Shown piece by piece: positions 1 through 8,094 of a DNA stretch of 64,000 bases. The first letter of the stretch is position 1, and each line of letters begins with the position of its first letter. This stretch comes from an uncultured Rhodopila sp. Lineage in GTDB: Bacteria > Pseudomonadota > Alphaproteobacteria > Acetobacterales > Acetobacteraceae. Location: assembly GCF_903944925.1 (NCBI RefSeq), contig NZ_CAJATU010000089.1, forward strand, positions 1 to 64,000. The letters run 5' to 3'. Position numbers and translations under genes: made by a program. The notes below the pieces were generated by a model, which was given only the letters and a program-made list of their open reading frames with translations, searched no databases and had not been told where the DNA came from.

Positions 1-1
1 G

Positions 2-190
2 ACGCTGGCGGCGATGCAGATCGCCGGGCTGCTGGGTGCAGCGGCGGGCGCGCTGCTGGGCAACGCCGCACCGCGTGCCCTGGCGGTGGCGCGCTACGCG
101 GTGGCCGGGCACCTGGCGAGTGCAACGGGTGTGGTGCGGTATTTCTCCGGCGCTTATGCCAAGCCGTGGCGCCGGGATGTGCTGGCTTGA
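2..190 (+). CDS. C-terminal end of an unidentified membrane-associated protein (partial)
   Basis: The reading frame is open from the window edge to a TGA at 188-190 and encodes 62 residues. The first half is rich in Ala, Leu and Gly and could be a membrane segment. The tail is basic and aromatic and ends KPWRRDVLA. Tails like this occur in some family-2 glycosyltransferases with membrane anchors, but the resemblance is weak and I do not assign a function. It ends 37 bp before the PYP homologue on the same strand, so the two could be co-transcribed. Confidence 0.5.
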   Translation, partial: TLAAMQIAGLLGAAAGALLGNAAPRALAVARYAVAGHLASATGVVRYFSGAYAKPWRRDVLA

Positions 191-227
191 TCGGGCGATA
201 TCCGATCGCCGAACAAGGAGACGTGTC

Positions 228-614
228 ATGATGGTTCTTGAACATATCACCTGGAGCTTTGACGAGCCGGGCCTGTTGGACCGACTGGAAACCGCAGAAG
301 GCGCAATGCTGGACGAAATCCCCTTCGGCGTCGTGGCAATGACGACCGATGGTATAGTAACAGGCTACAATACCGCGGAAAGCTGTTTGTCGGGCTTGTC
401 GCCGGCAAAGGTCATCGGGCGGCACTTCTTCTCCGCCGTGGCGCCATGCACCAACAATTTCATGGTGGCATACCGGTTCGAAACCGAACCCGGGTTGGAC
501 GCCGTCATCGACTATGTCTTCACCCTGAAGATGCAACCGAAAAAAGTGCGGCTGAGGTTGCTGAAGCAGCCCGGACGGCGGCGCATGTATCTTGCCGTGC
601 AACCGTGTCCGTAG
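228..614 (+). CDS. pyp: Photoactive yellow protein (PYP) homologue, blue-light sensor
   Basis: This 128-residue single PAS-domain protein matches the length (125 aa) and layout of Halorhodospira PYP. Known PYPs bind p-coumaric acid through a thioester to one Cys and cycle after absorbing blue light. The chromophore Cys lies in VAPCT (Cys74, codon 447-449). The phenolate-binding Tyr and Glu are kept in GYNTAES (Tyr47, Glu51). The VIG..FF..VAPCT block aligns without gaps. The usual Thr50 is Ser55 here, Arg52 is Leu57, and the Tyr94 position appears to be Leu. The ATG at 228 follows AAGGAG at 215-220 by 7 nt, which decides the start. The diguanylate cyclase begins 14 bp after the stop, so a shared transcript is likely. 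Genes for chromophore synthesis (tyrosine ammonia-lyase, coumarate-CoA ligase) are not in the window. Identity as a PYP-family protein is strong; photoactivity is inferred. Confidence 0.85.
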   Translation: MMVLEHITWSFDEPGLLDRLETAEGAMLDEIPFGVVAMTTDGIVTGYNTAESCLSGLSPAKVIGRHFFSAVAPCTNNFMVAYRFETEPGLDAVIDYVFTLKMQPKKVRLRLLKQPGRRRMYLAVQPCP

Positions 615-628
615 ACGGCCCGGCATCG

Positions 629-1867
629 ATGGAGGAACTGCTTCAGTTTCTCTACCTGATGCCCGTAGGCGTCGTGAAGTTCGCAGCCAGCGGCGCCGTC
701 GAGCTGATGAATCCCATGGCCTCGGCACTGCTCATGCCGCTGGCGCCGGACGGCTCGCTGCACGACATCTACACCACCCTCTCACCCCTGGCGCCGGACC
801 TGAAGCGGCGGGTGCAGCGATTTCCCGGACAGACCGGGATCATAATCGACCAGCGCCAACTGGAACTGCCACAGCCGGGCGGCAAACCGCGCACGTTGTC
901 GCTGACCGTCAACCGCGTCAGCGACGCTGTCTTCATGGCAGTGCTGAAGGATGTAACCAAGATCAAGGAACAACAGCGCAAGCTGTTCGCCGATCAACAG
1001 CGGTTCCGGGCGATTTTCGATAACATACGCGATTATGCGATCTACACGATCACGCTGAACGGCATCATCGAGGAGTGGAACCAATCGCTGCAGCGCTATG
1101 CCGGCTGGACGGCGCCCGATATCGAACGCCAGAGCATTCGCATGTTATTCCCGCCGGGCGATCCCGGACTACTGCGGCTCGACAAATTCCTGTCTGAAGC
1201 GGAACGCACGGGATCTGTCGAGATCGAAGGCCCGCAGCGAAAACGCGACGGCTCGAGTCTATGGGCCGATACGGTCATAACCGCATTGCCGGACGAAACC
1301 GGCAGCGTGCGCGGCTTCGTCGTGGTGTCACGCGACATGACGGAGCGCAAGCGGTTCGAGGACGACCTCAAGCTGCTCGCCACCATCGACCCTCTTACCG
1401 GTGCAGACAACCGCCGCCAGGGGGAACTCCATCTTGCGGTCGAATTCGCCCGGTATACGCGCGATGGACAAATCTTCGCCGTGCTGATGCTCGACATCGA
1501 CCATTTCAAGACGATCAACGATCGTCTGGGTCATGCCGCGGGCGATGCGGTACTCCGCGGACTGGTGCAGACCTGCAAGGCAACGGTACGGGCGGTCGAT
1601 GCGGTCGCCCGATGGGGCGGCGAGGAATTCCTCATCGTCTTGCCGGGCACCGACGCGGCAACGGCCATGGTGGTGGCGGAGCGTTTGCGGGTTGAGATCG
1701 CGGCGATGCATGTCGCCGTCCCCGGCGGGCCATCCACGCGACTGACCGTCAGCATCGGCGTTGCCGAGCCCGCGGGCGAGGATGCCAATGAATTGCTGCG
1801 CCGCGCGGACATGGCCCTTTATGCCGCCAAGGCTGGCGGCCGCAACCGGGTGATACGGGCTACATAG
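629..1867 (+). CDS. PAS-PAS-GGDEF diguanylate cyclase
   Basis: The 412-residue soluble protein has a PAS-like domain (about 1-115), a short helical linker, a second PAS (about 125-245, ending SRDMTERK as PAS-PAC modules do) and a GGDEF domain (about 250-412). The active-site motif is intact as GGEEF at 330-334. A product-inhibition site RAVD (321-324) lies exactly five residues upstream of it, so an active, feedback-inhibited c-di-GMP synthase is expected. No transmembrane segment is seen. The start is uncertain: ATG 629 is used, but an in-frame GTG at 605 would overlap the PYP stop and give translational coupling. No strong ribosome site precedes either. Its place right behind the PYP gene suggests PYP modulates its activity; that is an inference. 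Confidence 0.88.
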   Translation: MEELLQFLYLMPVGVVKFAASGAVELMNPMASALLMPLAPDGSLHDIYTTLSPLAPDLKRRVQRFPGQTGIIIDQRQLELPQPGGKPRTLSLTVNRVSDAVFMAVLKDVTKIKEQQRKLFADQQRFRAIFDNIRDYAIYTITLNGIIEEWNQSLQRYAGWTAPDIERQSIRMLFPPGDPGLLRLDKFLSEAERTGSVEIEGPQRKRDGSSLWADTVITALPDETGSVRGFVVVSRDMTERKRFEDDLKLLATIDPLTGADNRRQGELHLAVEFARYTRDGQIFAVLMLDIDHFKTINDRLGHAAGDAVLRGLVQTCKATVRAVDAVARWGGEEFLIVLPGTDAATAMVVAERLRVEIAAMHVAVPGGPSTRLTVSIGVAEPAGEDANELLRRADMALYAAKAGGRNRVIRAT

Positions 1868-2000
1868 TGGGCATTGCCTGGAGGCAGCCTATTCCCACAC
1901 GCTATGTACCTCTTTATACAGTCACGGAGTCAAGGCTCCCCTTGGTCCCCGGGGCGCCCGGCGCTGGAAAACCAATGGCTGCGTCCAAGGGAATGCCCGC
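1868..2000 (+). promoter_or_regulatory. Intergenic region upstream of the CoA-transferase genes
   Basis: These 133 bp separate the cyclase stop from the CoA-transferase start and should hold the promoter of the latter. A short GGAGGCAGCC segment could form a weak stem. No clear -35/-10 pair or operator can be named. Confidence 0.3.
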
Positions 2001-2684
2001 ATGATCAACAAGATCGTCCAAACCATGGCTGAGACCATGAGCGGCATCAAGGACGACTCGGTCGTCCTGCTCGGCGGCTTCGGTGCCGTCGGCCAGCCCA
2101 ATGCCCTGATCGAGGGCCTGATCGAGCAAGGCGCCAAGGACCTCACCGTCGCCGCCAACAACGCAGGAGTCGGGCATGTCGGCCTTGCCCGGCTGATGGA
2201 ACTGGGGCGCGTCCGCAAGATCATCTGCTCGTTCCCGCGCAGCTCCGACCCCGTGGTGTTCGAGACGCTGTATCGCGCCGGCAAGATCGAACTGGAGATT
2301 GTCCCGCAAGGTACCTTGGCCGAGCGGATGCGCGCTGCCGGCGCCGGGGTGCCCGCCTTCTTCACCGCCACCGGTGTCGGCACCAAAATGGCCCTCGGCA
2401 AGGAGCACCGGGACATCGGCGGCCGCACCTACATCCTCGAGCACGCGCTGAAGGGCGATGTCGGGCTGGTGGAGGCGTGGGAAGCCGATCGCTGGGGGAA
2501 TCTGACGTTCAAGCAGGCCGGACGGAATTTCAATCCGGTGGTCGCCATGGCCTCCGACCTGACGCTGGTGCAGGCGCAGCATATTCGTGCGCTGGGCGAG
2601 ATCGACCCCGACCACATCGTCACCCCCGGGATTTTCGTCAACCGCGTCCTGCACGTGCCCTACGGCGATCCGGCCGGCTTCTGA
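2001..2684 (+). CDS. pcaI: 3-oxoacid/3-oxoadipate CoA-transferase, subunit A
   Basis: The 227-residue protein matches the alpha subunit of class I CoA-transferases along its length: a GGFG..G.P..LI start region, the NNAG segment, CSFPR and VPQGTLAERMRAAG. Its partner moves CoA from succinyl-CoA to a 3-oxoacid such as 3-oxoadipate or acetoacetate in the cytoplasm. By sequence it looks closer to PcaI than to ScoA, but the true substrate cannot be decided and no other protocatechuate-pathway genes are nearby. The start is the ATG that begins MINKIVQTMAE, as in homologues. The subunit B gene follows 18 bp later on the same strand. Confidence 0.85.
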   Translation: MINKIVQTMAETMSGIKDDSVVLLGGFGAVGQPNALIEGLIEQGAKDLTVAANNAGVGHVGLARLMELGRVRKIICSFPRSSDPVVFETLYRAGKIELEIVPQGTLAERMRAAGAGVPAFFTATGVGTKMALGKEHRDIGGRTYILEHALKGDVGLVEAWEADRWGNLTFKQAGRNFNPVVAMASDLTLVQAQHIRALGEIDPDHIVTPGIFVNRVLHVPYGDPAGF

Positions 2685-2702
2685 TCACAGGGAGACGCAA
2701 GC

Positions 2703-3365
2703 ATGTCCGCAACAACCGCCGCCTTCAAGCCGTTCACCCGCCAGCAGATGGCGCAGCGCGCCGCCGCCGACATCCCGGAGGGTTGGTATGTCAATCTCGG
2801 CATCGGCATCCCGACCCTGGTCGCAGACTATGTGCCGATGGACCGCGAGGTGATCTTCCACTCGGAGAACGGTGTGCTTGGCATGGGTCCGGCGCCTGAA
2901 AAGGACAAGATCGAGCCGTGGCTGATCAACGCCGGCAAGCAGTATGTCACGCTGCGGACGGGCGGCAGCTACTGCCACCATGCCGACAGCTTCGCAATGA
3001 TCCGTGGCGGGCATCTGGATCTGTGCGTGCTGGGTGCGTTCCAGGTCGCCGATAACGGCGACATCGCCAACTGGGCGACCAGCGACAACGACAGCGCCCC
3101 CGCCGTCGGCGGCGCGATGGACCTGGCCACCGGGGCGAGGCGGCTGTGGGTGCTGATGGAGCACACGGCGAAGGACGGAACGCCGAAGCTGGTGACGCGC
3201 TGCACCTACCCGCTGACCGCGCCGGGCGCGGTGAAGCGGATCTACACCAACCTGGCGACGATCGACGTGACGGAGCGGGGCTTCGTCGTTCTGGACATCG
3301 CTCCGGGCCTCAGTCTGGCAGACCTGCAGGCGCGGACGGAGGCAAAGCTGCATCTGCCGGGGTGA
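2703..3365 (+). CDS. pcaJ: 3-oxoacid/3-oxoadipate CoA-transferase, subunit B
   Basis: The 220-residue beta subunit carries the catalytic Glu in SENGVLGMGPAP (about 58-69), the family signature; this Glu forms the glutamyl-CoA intermediate. The N-terminal YVNLGIGIPTLVADY and the C-terminal GFVVLDIAPG are also typical. The start ATG is preceded by CAGGGAGACGCA, a good ribosome site. It forms a two-gene operon with subunit A and is followed by a palindromic repeat that could end transcription. PcaJ and ScoB are hard to separate by eye, so the symbol is tentative. Confidence 0.85.
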   Translation: MSATTAAFKPFTRQQMAQRAAADIPEGWYVNLGIGIPTLVADYVPMDREVIFHSENGVLGMGPAPEKDKIEPWLINAGKQYVTLRTGGSYCHHADSFAMIRGGHLDLCVLGAFQVADNGDIANWATSDNDSAPAVGGAMDLATGARRLWVLMEHTAKDGTPKLVTRCTYPLTAPGAVKRIYTNLATIDVTERGFVVLDIAPGLSLADLQARTEAKLHLPG

Positions 3366-3377
3366 CGGCGCCGGCAC

Positions 3378-3454
3378 CGTCATGGTGGCCGAAGGGCCAC
3401 CATCCACGCCTTTGCAAGTAAAGGGCGTAAATGCCGGCCTCCGCCGGCACGACG
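3378..3454. repeat. REP/BIME-like palindromic repeat, copy A
   Basis: Two hairpins lie back to back between convergent genes. The first pairs ATGGTGGCC (3382-3390) with GGCCACCAT (3395-3403) around a GAAG loop. The second pairs TGCCGGC (3432-3438) with GCCGGCA (3443-3449). Between them ACGCC...GGCGT is also complementary. The segment CCATCCACGCCTT recurs in copy B near 10 kb. The position suggests a bidirectional terminator for the CoA-transferase and sulfatase genes. Confidence 0.7.
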
Positions 3455-3472
3455 ATATACGGCCGGTTAATA

Positions 3473-5155
3473 CTATTCGACTTTGCCTTTCATCGCAGCG
3501 ACACGGGCCTGAATCTCGGCCTTGACTGCCTCAAGGTTGAAGCTCGCGCCGCGTTGCATAGGCGGGTACTCGATGAAGGTCTGCGCATATTCGCCGACGG
3601 TCTGCTGCAGGAACACAAATCGCCAGAACTCGTGCATGAAGTAATCGTTGACGTACATGAAGCTGCCCGTATTGCCCTTCGCGAACTGCATCCTCTCGAA
3701 CGGATCAAGCCGCAGATTCGACAGGATCGGCCAGTCGAGATGCACCGTTCCGCCTAGCCAACCGTCAGGCTGGTCGATCAAGCGGAACTTGATGTCGTCG
3801 ATCCGCACCGCACCTAATGTTCCCTCGGCAAAGTAGAAGACCTCATGCCGGTTGGACGGTCCCTTGCCGGTCAGCAGCGGTGTCTGGTCGTAGCCATCCA
3901 GGTGTACCTTGTAGGTGGTTCCGTTGAGGTCCTTGCCCTTCAGCAACTCGTCCTTGATAGCGGCGTCGCCGGCCAGCGCGGTGAAGGTCGGGAAGAAATC
4001 CAACCCCGACATGATACCGTTCTCGACCTTTCCGGCGGCAATATGCCCCGGCCAGCGGATGATCATCGGCACCCGCATGCCGCCCTCCATGACAGTACCC
4101 TTGCCGGCGGCGAACGGCGTATTGCCGCCATCGGGCCAGGTGAAGTTCTCGGTGCCGTTGTCGGTGGTGAACACGACGATCGTGTTGTCGTCGAGACCCG
4201 CGGTCTTCAGCTTGTCCATGATGCCGCCGACAACGTCGTCGAGCTGCGACATCACGCCCTCTTCCAGATACCAGCCGTTCTCGGGCGTCAGCTTGGCCTG
4301 ATATTTCGGCGACAGATGCGAGATCACGTGCGCCCGCGTCGGGTTGACCCACAGGAAGAACGGCTTGCCGTCCGCCTTGGCCTTGTCGATGAACTTCACT
4401 GAGAAGTCGAGAATGTCCTCGTCCACCGTTTCCATGTTGTACTTGATGCCCGGGGTGGGATGCGGCGGCAGCGGCCCCGCATCCTCAATCCGCTGCCTGC
4501 CGACCTTGCCCCAGCGCGGGTCCACGGTCTGGTCGTCGGTGTCGGTGGCGAAACTGTGCAGCAGATTGCGCGGTCCGACCTTGTCCTTCAGCGCGGGCGG
4601 ATAGGAATGCCAGAACGGATCCTCCATTGCATCCAGATGATACAAGTAGCCGAAGAATTCGTCGAAGCCGTGCACCGTCGGCAGGTATTCGTTGCGGTCC
4701 CCCAGATGGTTCTTGCCGAACTGGCCGGTTTCATACCCCAGCGCCTTCAAGGCGGTGGCGATCGTCGGCGCCTGGGCCGGCATCCCGACAGTAGCACCCG
4801 CCTGGCCGACAGTGGTCAGGCCGGTGCGTATCGGCAACTCTCCCGTAATGAAGTTGGCGCGCCCGGCAGTACAGCTTGGTTCGGCGTAATAGTCGGTGAA
4901 GCGCATGCCCTCGGCCGCCACCTTGTCCAGGTTCGGCGTGGTCGAATACATCAGGCCCTGGTTGTAGGCGCCGACATTGGACCAGCCGATATCGTCACCC
5001 ATGATCACGATGATGTTGGGCTTCTGCGCCGTCTGCGCCGAGGCCGCCGCCAGAGGCAGCGCGGCCAGGGCGGTTGTCAGTGCGCAGGCGGCTGGCCATG
5101 GTCCGGGCCGGGTCGCCGCAATGCGTCTCCAGATCGAGCGTTGTTGCGCGGGCAT
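3473..5155 (-). CDS. Exported arylsulfatase
   Basis: The 560-residue protein belongs to the type I (formylglycine) sulfatases. An N-terminal export signal (hydrophobic ALTTALAALPLAAASAQ, about 26-41) points to the periplasm. Metal-binding Asp residues are in IMGDDIGW (Asp54, Asp55). The maturation site is SCTAGR with Cys95 and Arg99, so the Pro of the classical CxPxR is Ala and the following residue Gly. Further blocks include GKNHLGDRN, TDNGTENFTWPDGG and MEGGMRVPMIIRWPG. The natural sulfate ester is unknown. The ATG at 5155 follows GGAGGAACC by a few bases. A copy of the shared 18-bp upstream motif lies 100 bp before the start. Confidence 0.9.
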   Translation of the reverse strand: MPAQQRSIWRRIAATRPGPWPAACALTTALAALPLAAASAQTAQKPNIIVIMGDDIGWSNVGAYNQGLMYSTTPNLDKVAAEGMRFTDYYAEPSCTAGRANFITGELPIRTGLTTVGQAGATVGMPAQAPTIATALKALGYETGQFGKNHLGDRNEYLPTVHGFDEFFGYLYHLDAMEDPFWHSYPPALKDKVGPRNLLHSFATDTDDQTVDPRWGKVGRQRIEDAGPLPPHPTPGIKYNMETVDEDILDFSVKFIDKAKADGKPFFLWVNPTRAHVISHLSPKYQAKLTPENGWYLEEGVMSQLDDVVGGIMDKLKTAGLDDNTIVVFTTDNGTENFTWPDGGNTPFAAGKGTVMEGGMRVPMIIRWPGHIAAGKVENGIMSGLDFFPTFTALAGDAAIKDELLKGKDLNGTTYKVHLDGYDQTPLLTGKGPSNRHEVFYFAEGTLGAVRIDDIKFRLIDQPDGWLGGTVHLDWPILSNLRLDPFERMQFAKGNTGSFMYVNDYFMHEFWRFVFLQQTVGEYAQTFIEYPPMQRGASFNLEAVKAEIQARVAAMKGKVE

Positions 5156-5254
5156 TTTTCGGTTCCTCCGGGTGATGACAGCAGGGCTTCGATATTCTGA
5201 GGCGCTTAAATGCAGCCGTCCTGCAACGGCAGCGTCCGGGCTACCGCGAGCCGA

Positions 5255-5272
5255 GGCTATGCAATTCCGGCA
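5255..5272 (-). promoter_or_regulatory. Shared upstream motif, copy 1 (before arylsulfatase)
   Basis: Plus-strand sequence GGCTATGCAATTCCGGCA. It closely matches elements at 6769, 11906, 13631 and 14832, each upstream of a minus-strand gene. The lower edge is 100 bp before the sulfatase start codon. It could be an activator site or part of a promoter; the protein that reads it is unknown. Confidence 0.55.
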
Positions 5273-5293
5273 ACTGGAGCAGGCCCGCCCGGA

Positions 5294-5764
5294 TCAGCGG
5301 GTCACGTCTTCGTCTTGATCGATCAGACCGATAATCCGCTGGAAGATGGCGAAAACGAACGCGGTGCTGATGCCGAACAGCAACATGCCGTCGGCCGCCT
5401 CCAGCGCGCCCATCAGGCGCCATTCCGGGGCCAGCAGAATGTCCGACGCGCCGCGGGTGGTAAACGAGTCCAGCGAATAGAGCATCGCGTCCCGCTCCGA
5501 GCCGATGGCGCCCACCAGCATATACGCTGCCGTCCACATCGCGGCCTCGATGCCGTGCAGCACCGTCAGCAACAACCCCACCACCGCGATCAGCAAGACG
5601 GCGTGAGGCAGGGGATGGCGACGTTGCTGCACGCGCAGCTTGCCTGATCGGACACGGTGCATGATGCCGCGGAAGATCATCACGACGCCGAACGCATGAA
5701 ACGCTGTCGTCAGCGTAATGAGCAACAGGCCCGCGATCCAACTGGCACCCCAAACAGGTTCCAT
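5294..5764 (-). CDS. Small integral membrane protein with a degenerate ion-channel pore signature
   Basis: The 156-residue protein has about four hydrophobic segments (near 8-31, 54-70, 74-86 and 117-142). Between the last two is SFTTRGASDIL (100-110), which sits where two-TM potassium-channel families carry the selectivity filter (TTxGYGD). Here Tyr and the second Gly are Ala and Ser, and the residue before the first Gly is Arg, so potassium selectivity is doubtful. The family resemblance is to Ion_trans_2-like proteins. The function is not established. Upstream is the outer-membrane protein gene on the same strand (gap 40 bp). Confidence 0.6.
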   Translation of the reverse strand: MEPVWGASWIAGLLLITLTTAFHAFGVVMIFRGIMHRVRSGKLRVQQRRHPLPHAVLLIAVVGLLLTVLHGIEAAMWTAAYMLVGAIGSERDAMLYSLDSFTTRGASDILLAPEWRLMGALEAADGMLLFGISTAFVFAIFQRIIGLIDQDEDVTR

Positions 5765-5804
5765 CCAGCCTCGTCCCTAGAACCCGGCCGCGGGGTGCGG
5801 CCGC

Positions 5805-6716
5805 TCAGAAGCGGAATCCGACACCGACCAGTGGCCCATAGGCGGTAAACTGGAACGAACGCTGACCCGCGTTGAGGGGACCCGCATTGGAATCGTATCG
5901 CGTGCTGCTCAGCGCCCGGAACCCGAGATTCACATCGAACCACGAATTGACCGAATAGGTGCCGATCAAAGACGATCCCCAACCCCACGACCCCCCGCTG
6001 ACGCCGAATCCCTGGCCAAGCGCCGCGAGTTCCACCCGCCAGCGTTCCGCCGGGTAAAGCGAGGCGCGAAACCCAAGCCAGGGCTGCACGAAGCTGCCGC
6101 CCGGGCTGACCCCGACCGGATCGAATAACGACGTCGCCTTGGCGCTCCAGCTAAAATAGGCGAAGCCGACGCGGGCATCGACCGTAAGCGGCAATCCGGC
6201 GAGCGCACCGTTCCAGACCTCGTAGCCGAATCCGGGTGCCACGCGCACATAGGAGGCGCTGAGGCTCAGGTGGCCGAAGTTGCCGCCCGGGCCGGGCCCG
6301 ATCGTCTTGCCCTGCGCTCCATCGACCCACTGGATGTCCACTTCGCCGGAGAATGGCCCGTAGCGGGTGATCGCGGCGCCCATGAACGCGCCATGCAGAG
6401 TCTGGAACAGGTCGGAGACGGACGGGACGCTGGTGGTGGTGCCACCGGTGAACTGGCCGTTACGCCCGGCGGCAAAGCTGGCGCTGGCCGCCGGCAGCCA
6501 CAGATACGGATCCAGCTCGAAGTTCCACTGATAGGCTCCGTTGGCTGCGAACCCGTCCTGCGCGGACACCGGCTGAGCCTGCGCCACGCCGGCGGACATC
6601 GCCAGCGCAAGGCAGGCCGGGACGGCGAGCCGGCTGATCCCGGAAGTGCGAGTGGATCGCCCGGCGGTTTCCGCTCTTGCCGATCGGCTCAATGCCCGTC
6701 GTTTGGATCGTTCCAT
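5805..6716 (-). CDS. Predicted outer-membrane beta-barrel protein
   Basis: The 303-residue protein starts with a basic stretch and a signal peptide (LAVPACLALAMSAGVAQA, about 30-48). The body alternates polar and hydrophobic residues in many short strands (for example YQWNFELDPYLWLPA). It ends GVGFRF with a terminal Phe, the usual recognition signal for outer-membrane barrel assembly. No named family was recognised. GGGAG stands 5 nt before ATG 6716, supporting the start even though the signal peptide begins late. The upstream motif copy at 6769 lies 53 bp before the start, and the channel-like gene follows on the same strand. Confidence 0.65.
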   Translation of the reverse strand: MERSKRRALSRSARAETAGRSTRTSGISRLAVPACLALAMSAGVAQAQPVSAQDGFAANGAYQWNFELDPYLWLPAASASFAAGRNGQFTGGTTTSVPSVSDLFQTLHGAFMGAAITRYGPFSGEVDIQWVDGAQGKTIGPGPGGNFGHLSLSASYVRVAPGFGYEVWNGALAGLPLTVDARVGFAYFSWSAKATSLFDPVGVSPGGSFVQPWLGFRASLYPAERWRVELAALGQGFGVSGGSWGWGSSLIGTYSVNSWFDVNLGFRALSSTRYDSNAGPLNAGQRSFQFTAYGPLVGVGFRF

Positions 6717-7131
6717 AGCCGCTCCCGAATCGATGTCTGTGACGAAATTACGAGACGACCAAGGTCCGGACTATGCGATTCCGGCATGCACCCGGCGTTG
6801 ACCGGCGGGAGCCATGTTCGTAAACACCGCGCCCCGATCGGCGCACATAGCTACAAGAATTTCCATCCACCGCCCGTGCCGATTCGGCCTTGTCATATTT
6901 GGACAGCGCGAATGTCTCAACCAGCGTCCGACGCGGTCCAATAATCTCAAATGCCCGACGGGAGTCGCGCAAAAAGATACGTCTCGTGCGGGGTTTCAGT
7001 AACTCTTGTAAAAACGCCGCGAGACATGAAATTCCGCTAACCTGCAACGCTGCACAGACACTATTGGACAGCGCGCTACCATCAACGGCCACACTGTAAT
7101 GGCGCTGAAACAAGAAGCATCGGGGGATGGC
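6717..7131. promoter_or_regulatory. Divergent intergenic region between the outer-membrane protein and AraC regulator genes
   Basis: No gene is apparent in these 415 bp. The left side holds shared motif copy 2 (6769-6786). Near 7024-7042 there is a weaker relative, ACATGAAATTCCGCTAAC, before the AraC gene. The region is less GC-rich than its flanks, as expected for promoters, but no -35/-10 pair is convincing. Confidence 0.4.
6769..6786 (-). promoter_or_regulatory. Shared upstream motif, copy 2 (before outer-membrane protein)
   Basis: Plus-strand sequence GACTATGCGATTCCGGCA, 53 bp before the start codon of the outer-membrane protein gene. It differs from copy 1 at two positions. Confidence 0.55.
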
Positions 7132-8094
7132 ATGTGGTCCACCAAGGTTGTTGAATCCAACGACCCGGACGAGTTCGTAACCATGGTCCGGCCGTCGGGC
7201 TGCAAGCTTCTGGTGACCGGACGGGGTGCATTCCAGGCCTACAGCACGTTGATCGATATCGGCGAGATATACGCGCAACGCGGATCGGAGCGATTGGCGC
7301 GCGTCGCGCGGGTCGAGATGGCACGCTCGGGGATCCTGTTTCATACCAGGCCGGGGCCATCGATGTATTGGGACGGCGCGGAAATCCGGCCGGACCAGGT
7401 CGCGATCGTCCGCTCCGGCGAAGGCTATGTGTCACGGCTGTCAGGCCCCACCAGTTGGGGCGCCATGACCTTGTCGGAAACCGACATGGAAGCGTTTTGT
7501 GCGTCATCGCCCGGGGCGCGGGCAGCGTTCACGGGCGGGTGCGTTGTCGTCACGCCGCCCGCCGCAGCCCTGGCGCGTCTGCGCATGCTGCATTCTTCCG
7601 CCGAATACCTGGGGGAAACGTCCGAGGCGTATGCACGATGGCTGGAGCAGGCGCTGATCGAAACCATGCGCGAGGTCGTCGGCGGCGATGGCGGCCGGAG
7701 CGACACGATGGCCCGGCAACATCATCAAATGATCATCCGCCGTTTCATGGAAGTGCTGGATTCGCAGCCGGCCGGGACGGTCTACATGCAGGACATCAGC
7801 GATGCCATCGGCGTCTCCAGCCGAACCTTGCGGATGGCGTGCCAAACCCAACTCGGGGTCAGTCCGACCCATTACTTGCTGTTGCGGCGCATGGGCCTGG
7901 CGCGGCAGGCGTTGCGGAAGGCGGATCCGGGGGTGACGCGGGTGACGGATGTGGCGACCGAGTTCGGTTTCCTCGAGTTGGGTAGATTCGCCGTCAAATA
8001 CCGGCAGATATTCGGGGAGACTCCGTCCTCGACCTTGCGGTCCCCATGTCCGCCGCCGCCCGAGCGGGCGCGCCCCGACTATGCCTTCGCCTGA
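7132..8094 (+). CDS. AraC family transcriptional regulator
   Basis: This is a 320-residue regulator. The N-terminal 200 residues resemble the AraC-binding-like ligand domain of FeaR-type regulators. The C-terminal 100 residues carry the double helix-turn-helix: MQDISDAIGVSSRTLRMACQ, then VTRVTDVATEFGFLELGRFAVKYRQIFGETPS, the standard AraC signature. Start ATG 7132 is preferred because GGGGGA stands just before it; ATG 7099, eleven codons earlier, has no ribosome site. The 3' end overlaps the convergent pqiA gene by 16 bp. The ligand is unknown. It is one candidate for reading the nearby shared motif. Confidence 0.85.
   Translation: MWSTKVVESNDPDEFVTMVRPSGCKLLVTGRGAFQAYSTLIDIGEIYAQRGSERLARVARVEMARSGILFHTRPGPSMYWDGAEIRPDQVAIVRSGEGYVSRLSGPTSWGAMTLSETDMEAFCASSPGARAAFTGGCVVVTPPAAALARLRMLHSSAEYLGETSEAYARWLEQALIETMREVVGGDGGRSDTMARQHHQMIIRRFMEVLDSQPAGTVYMQDISDAIGVSSRTLRMACQTQLGVSPTHYLLLRRMGLARQALRKADPGVTRVTDVATEFGFLELGRFAVKYRQIFGETPSSTLRSPCPPPPERARPDYAFA

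Noticed and set aside
1914-2654. Long open frame antisense to the CoA-transferase subunit A gene
   Set aside because: High-GC codon bias opens the opposite strand; the sense frame has full family motifs.
4460-5200. Long plus-strand open frame across the sulfatase gene
   Set aside because: Antisense shadow; the minus strand has a signal peptide and all sulfatase motifs.
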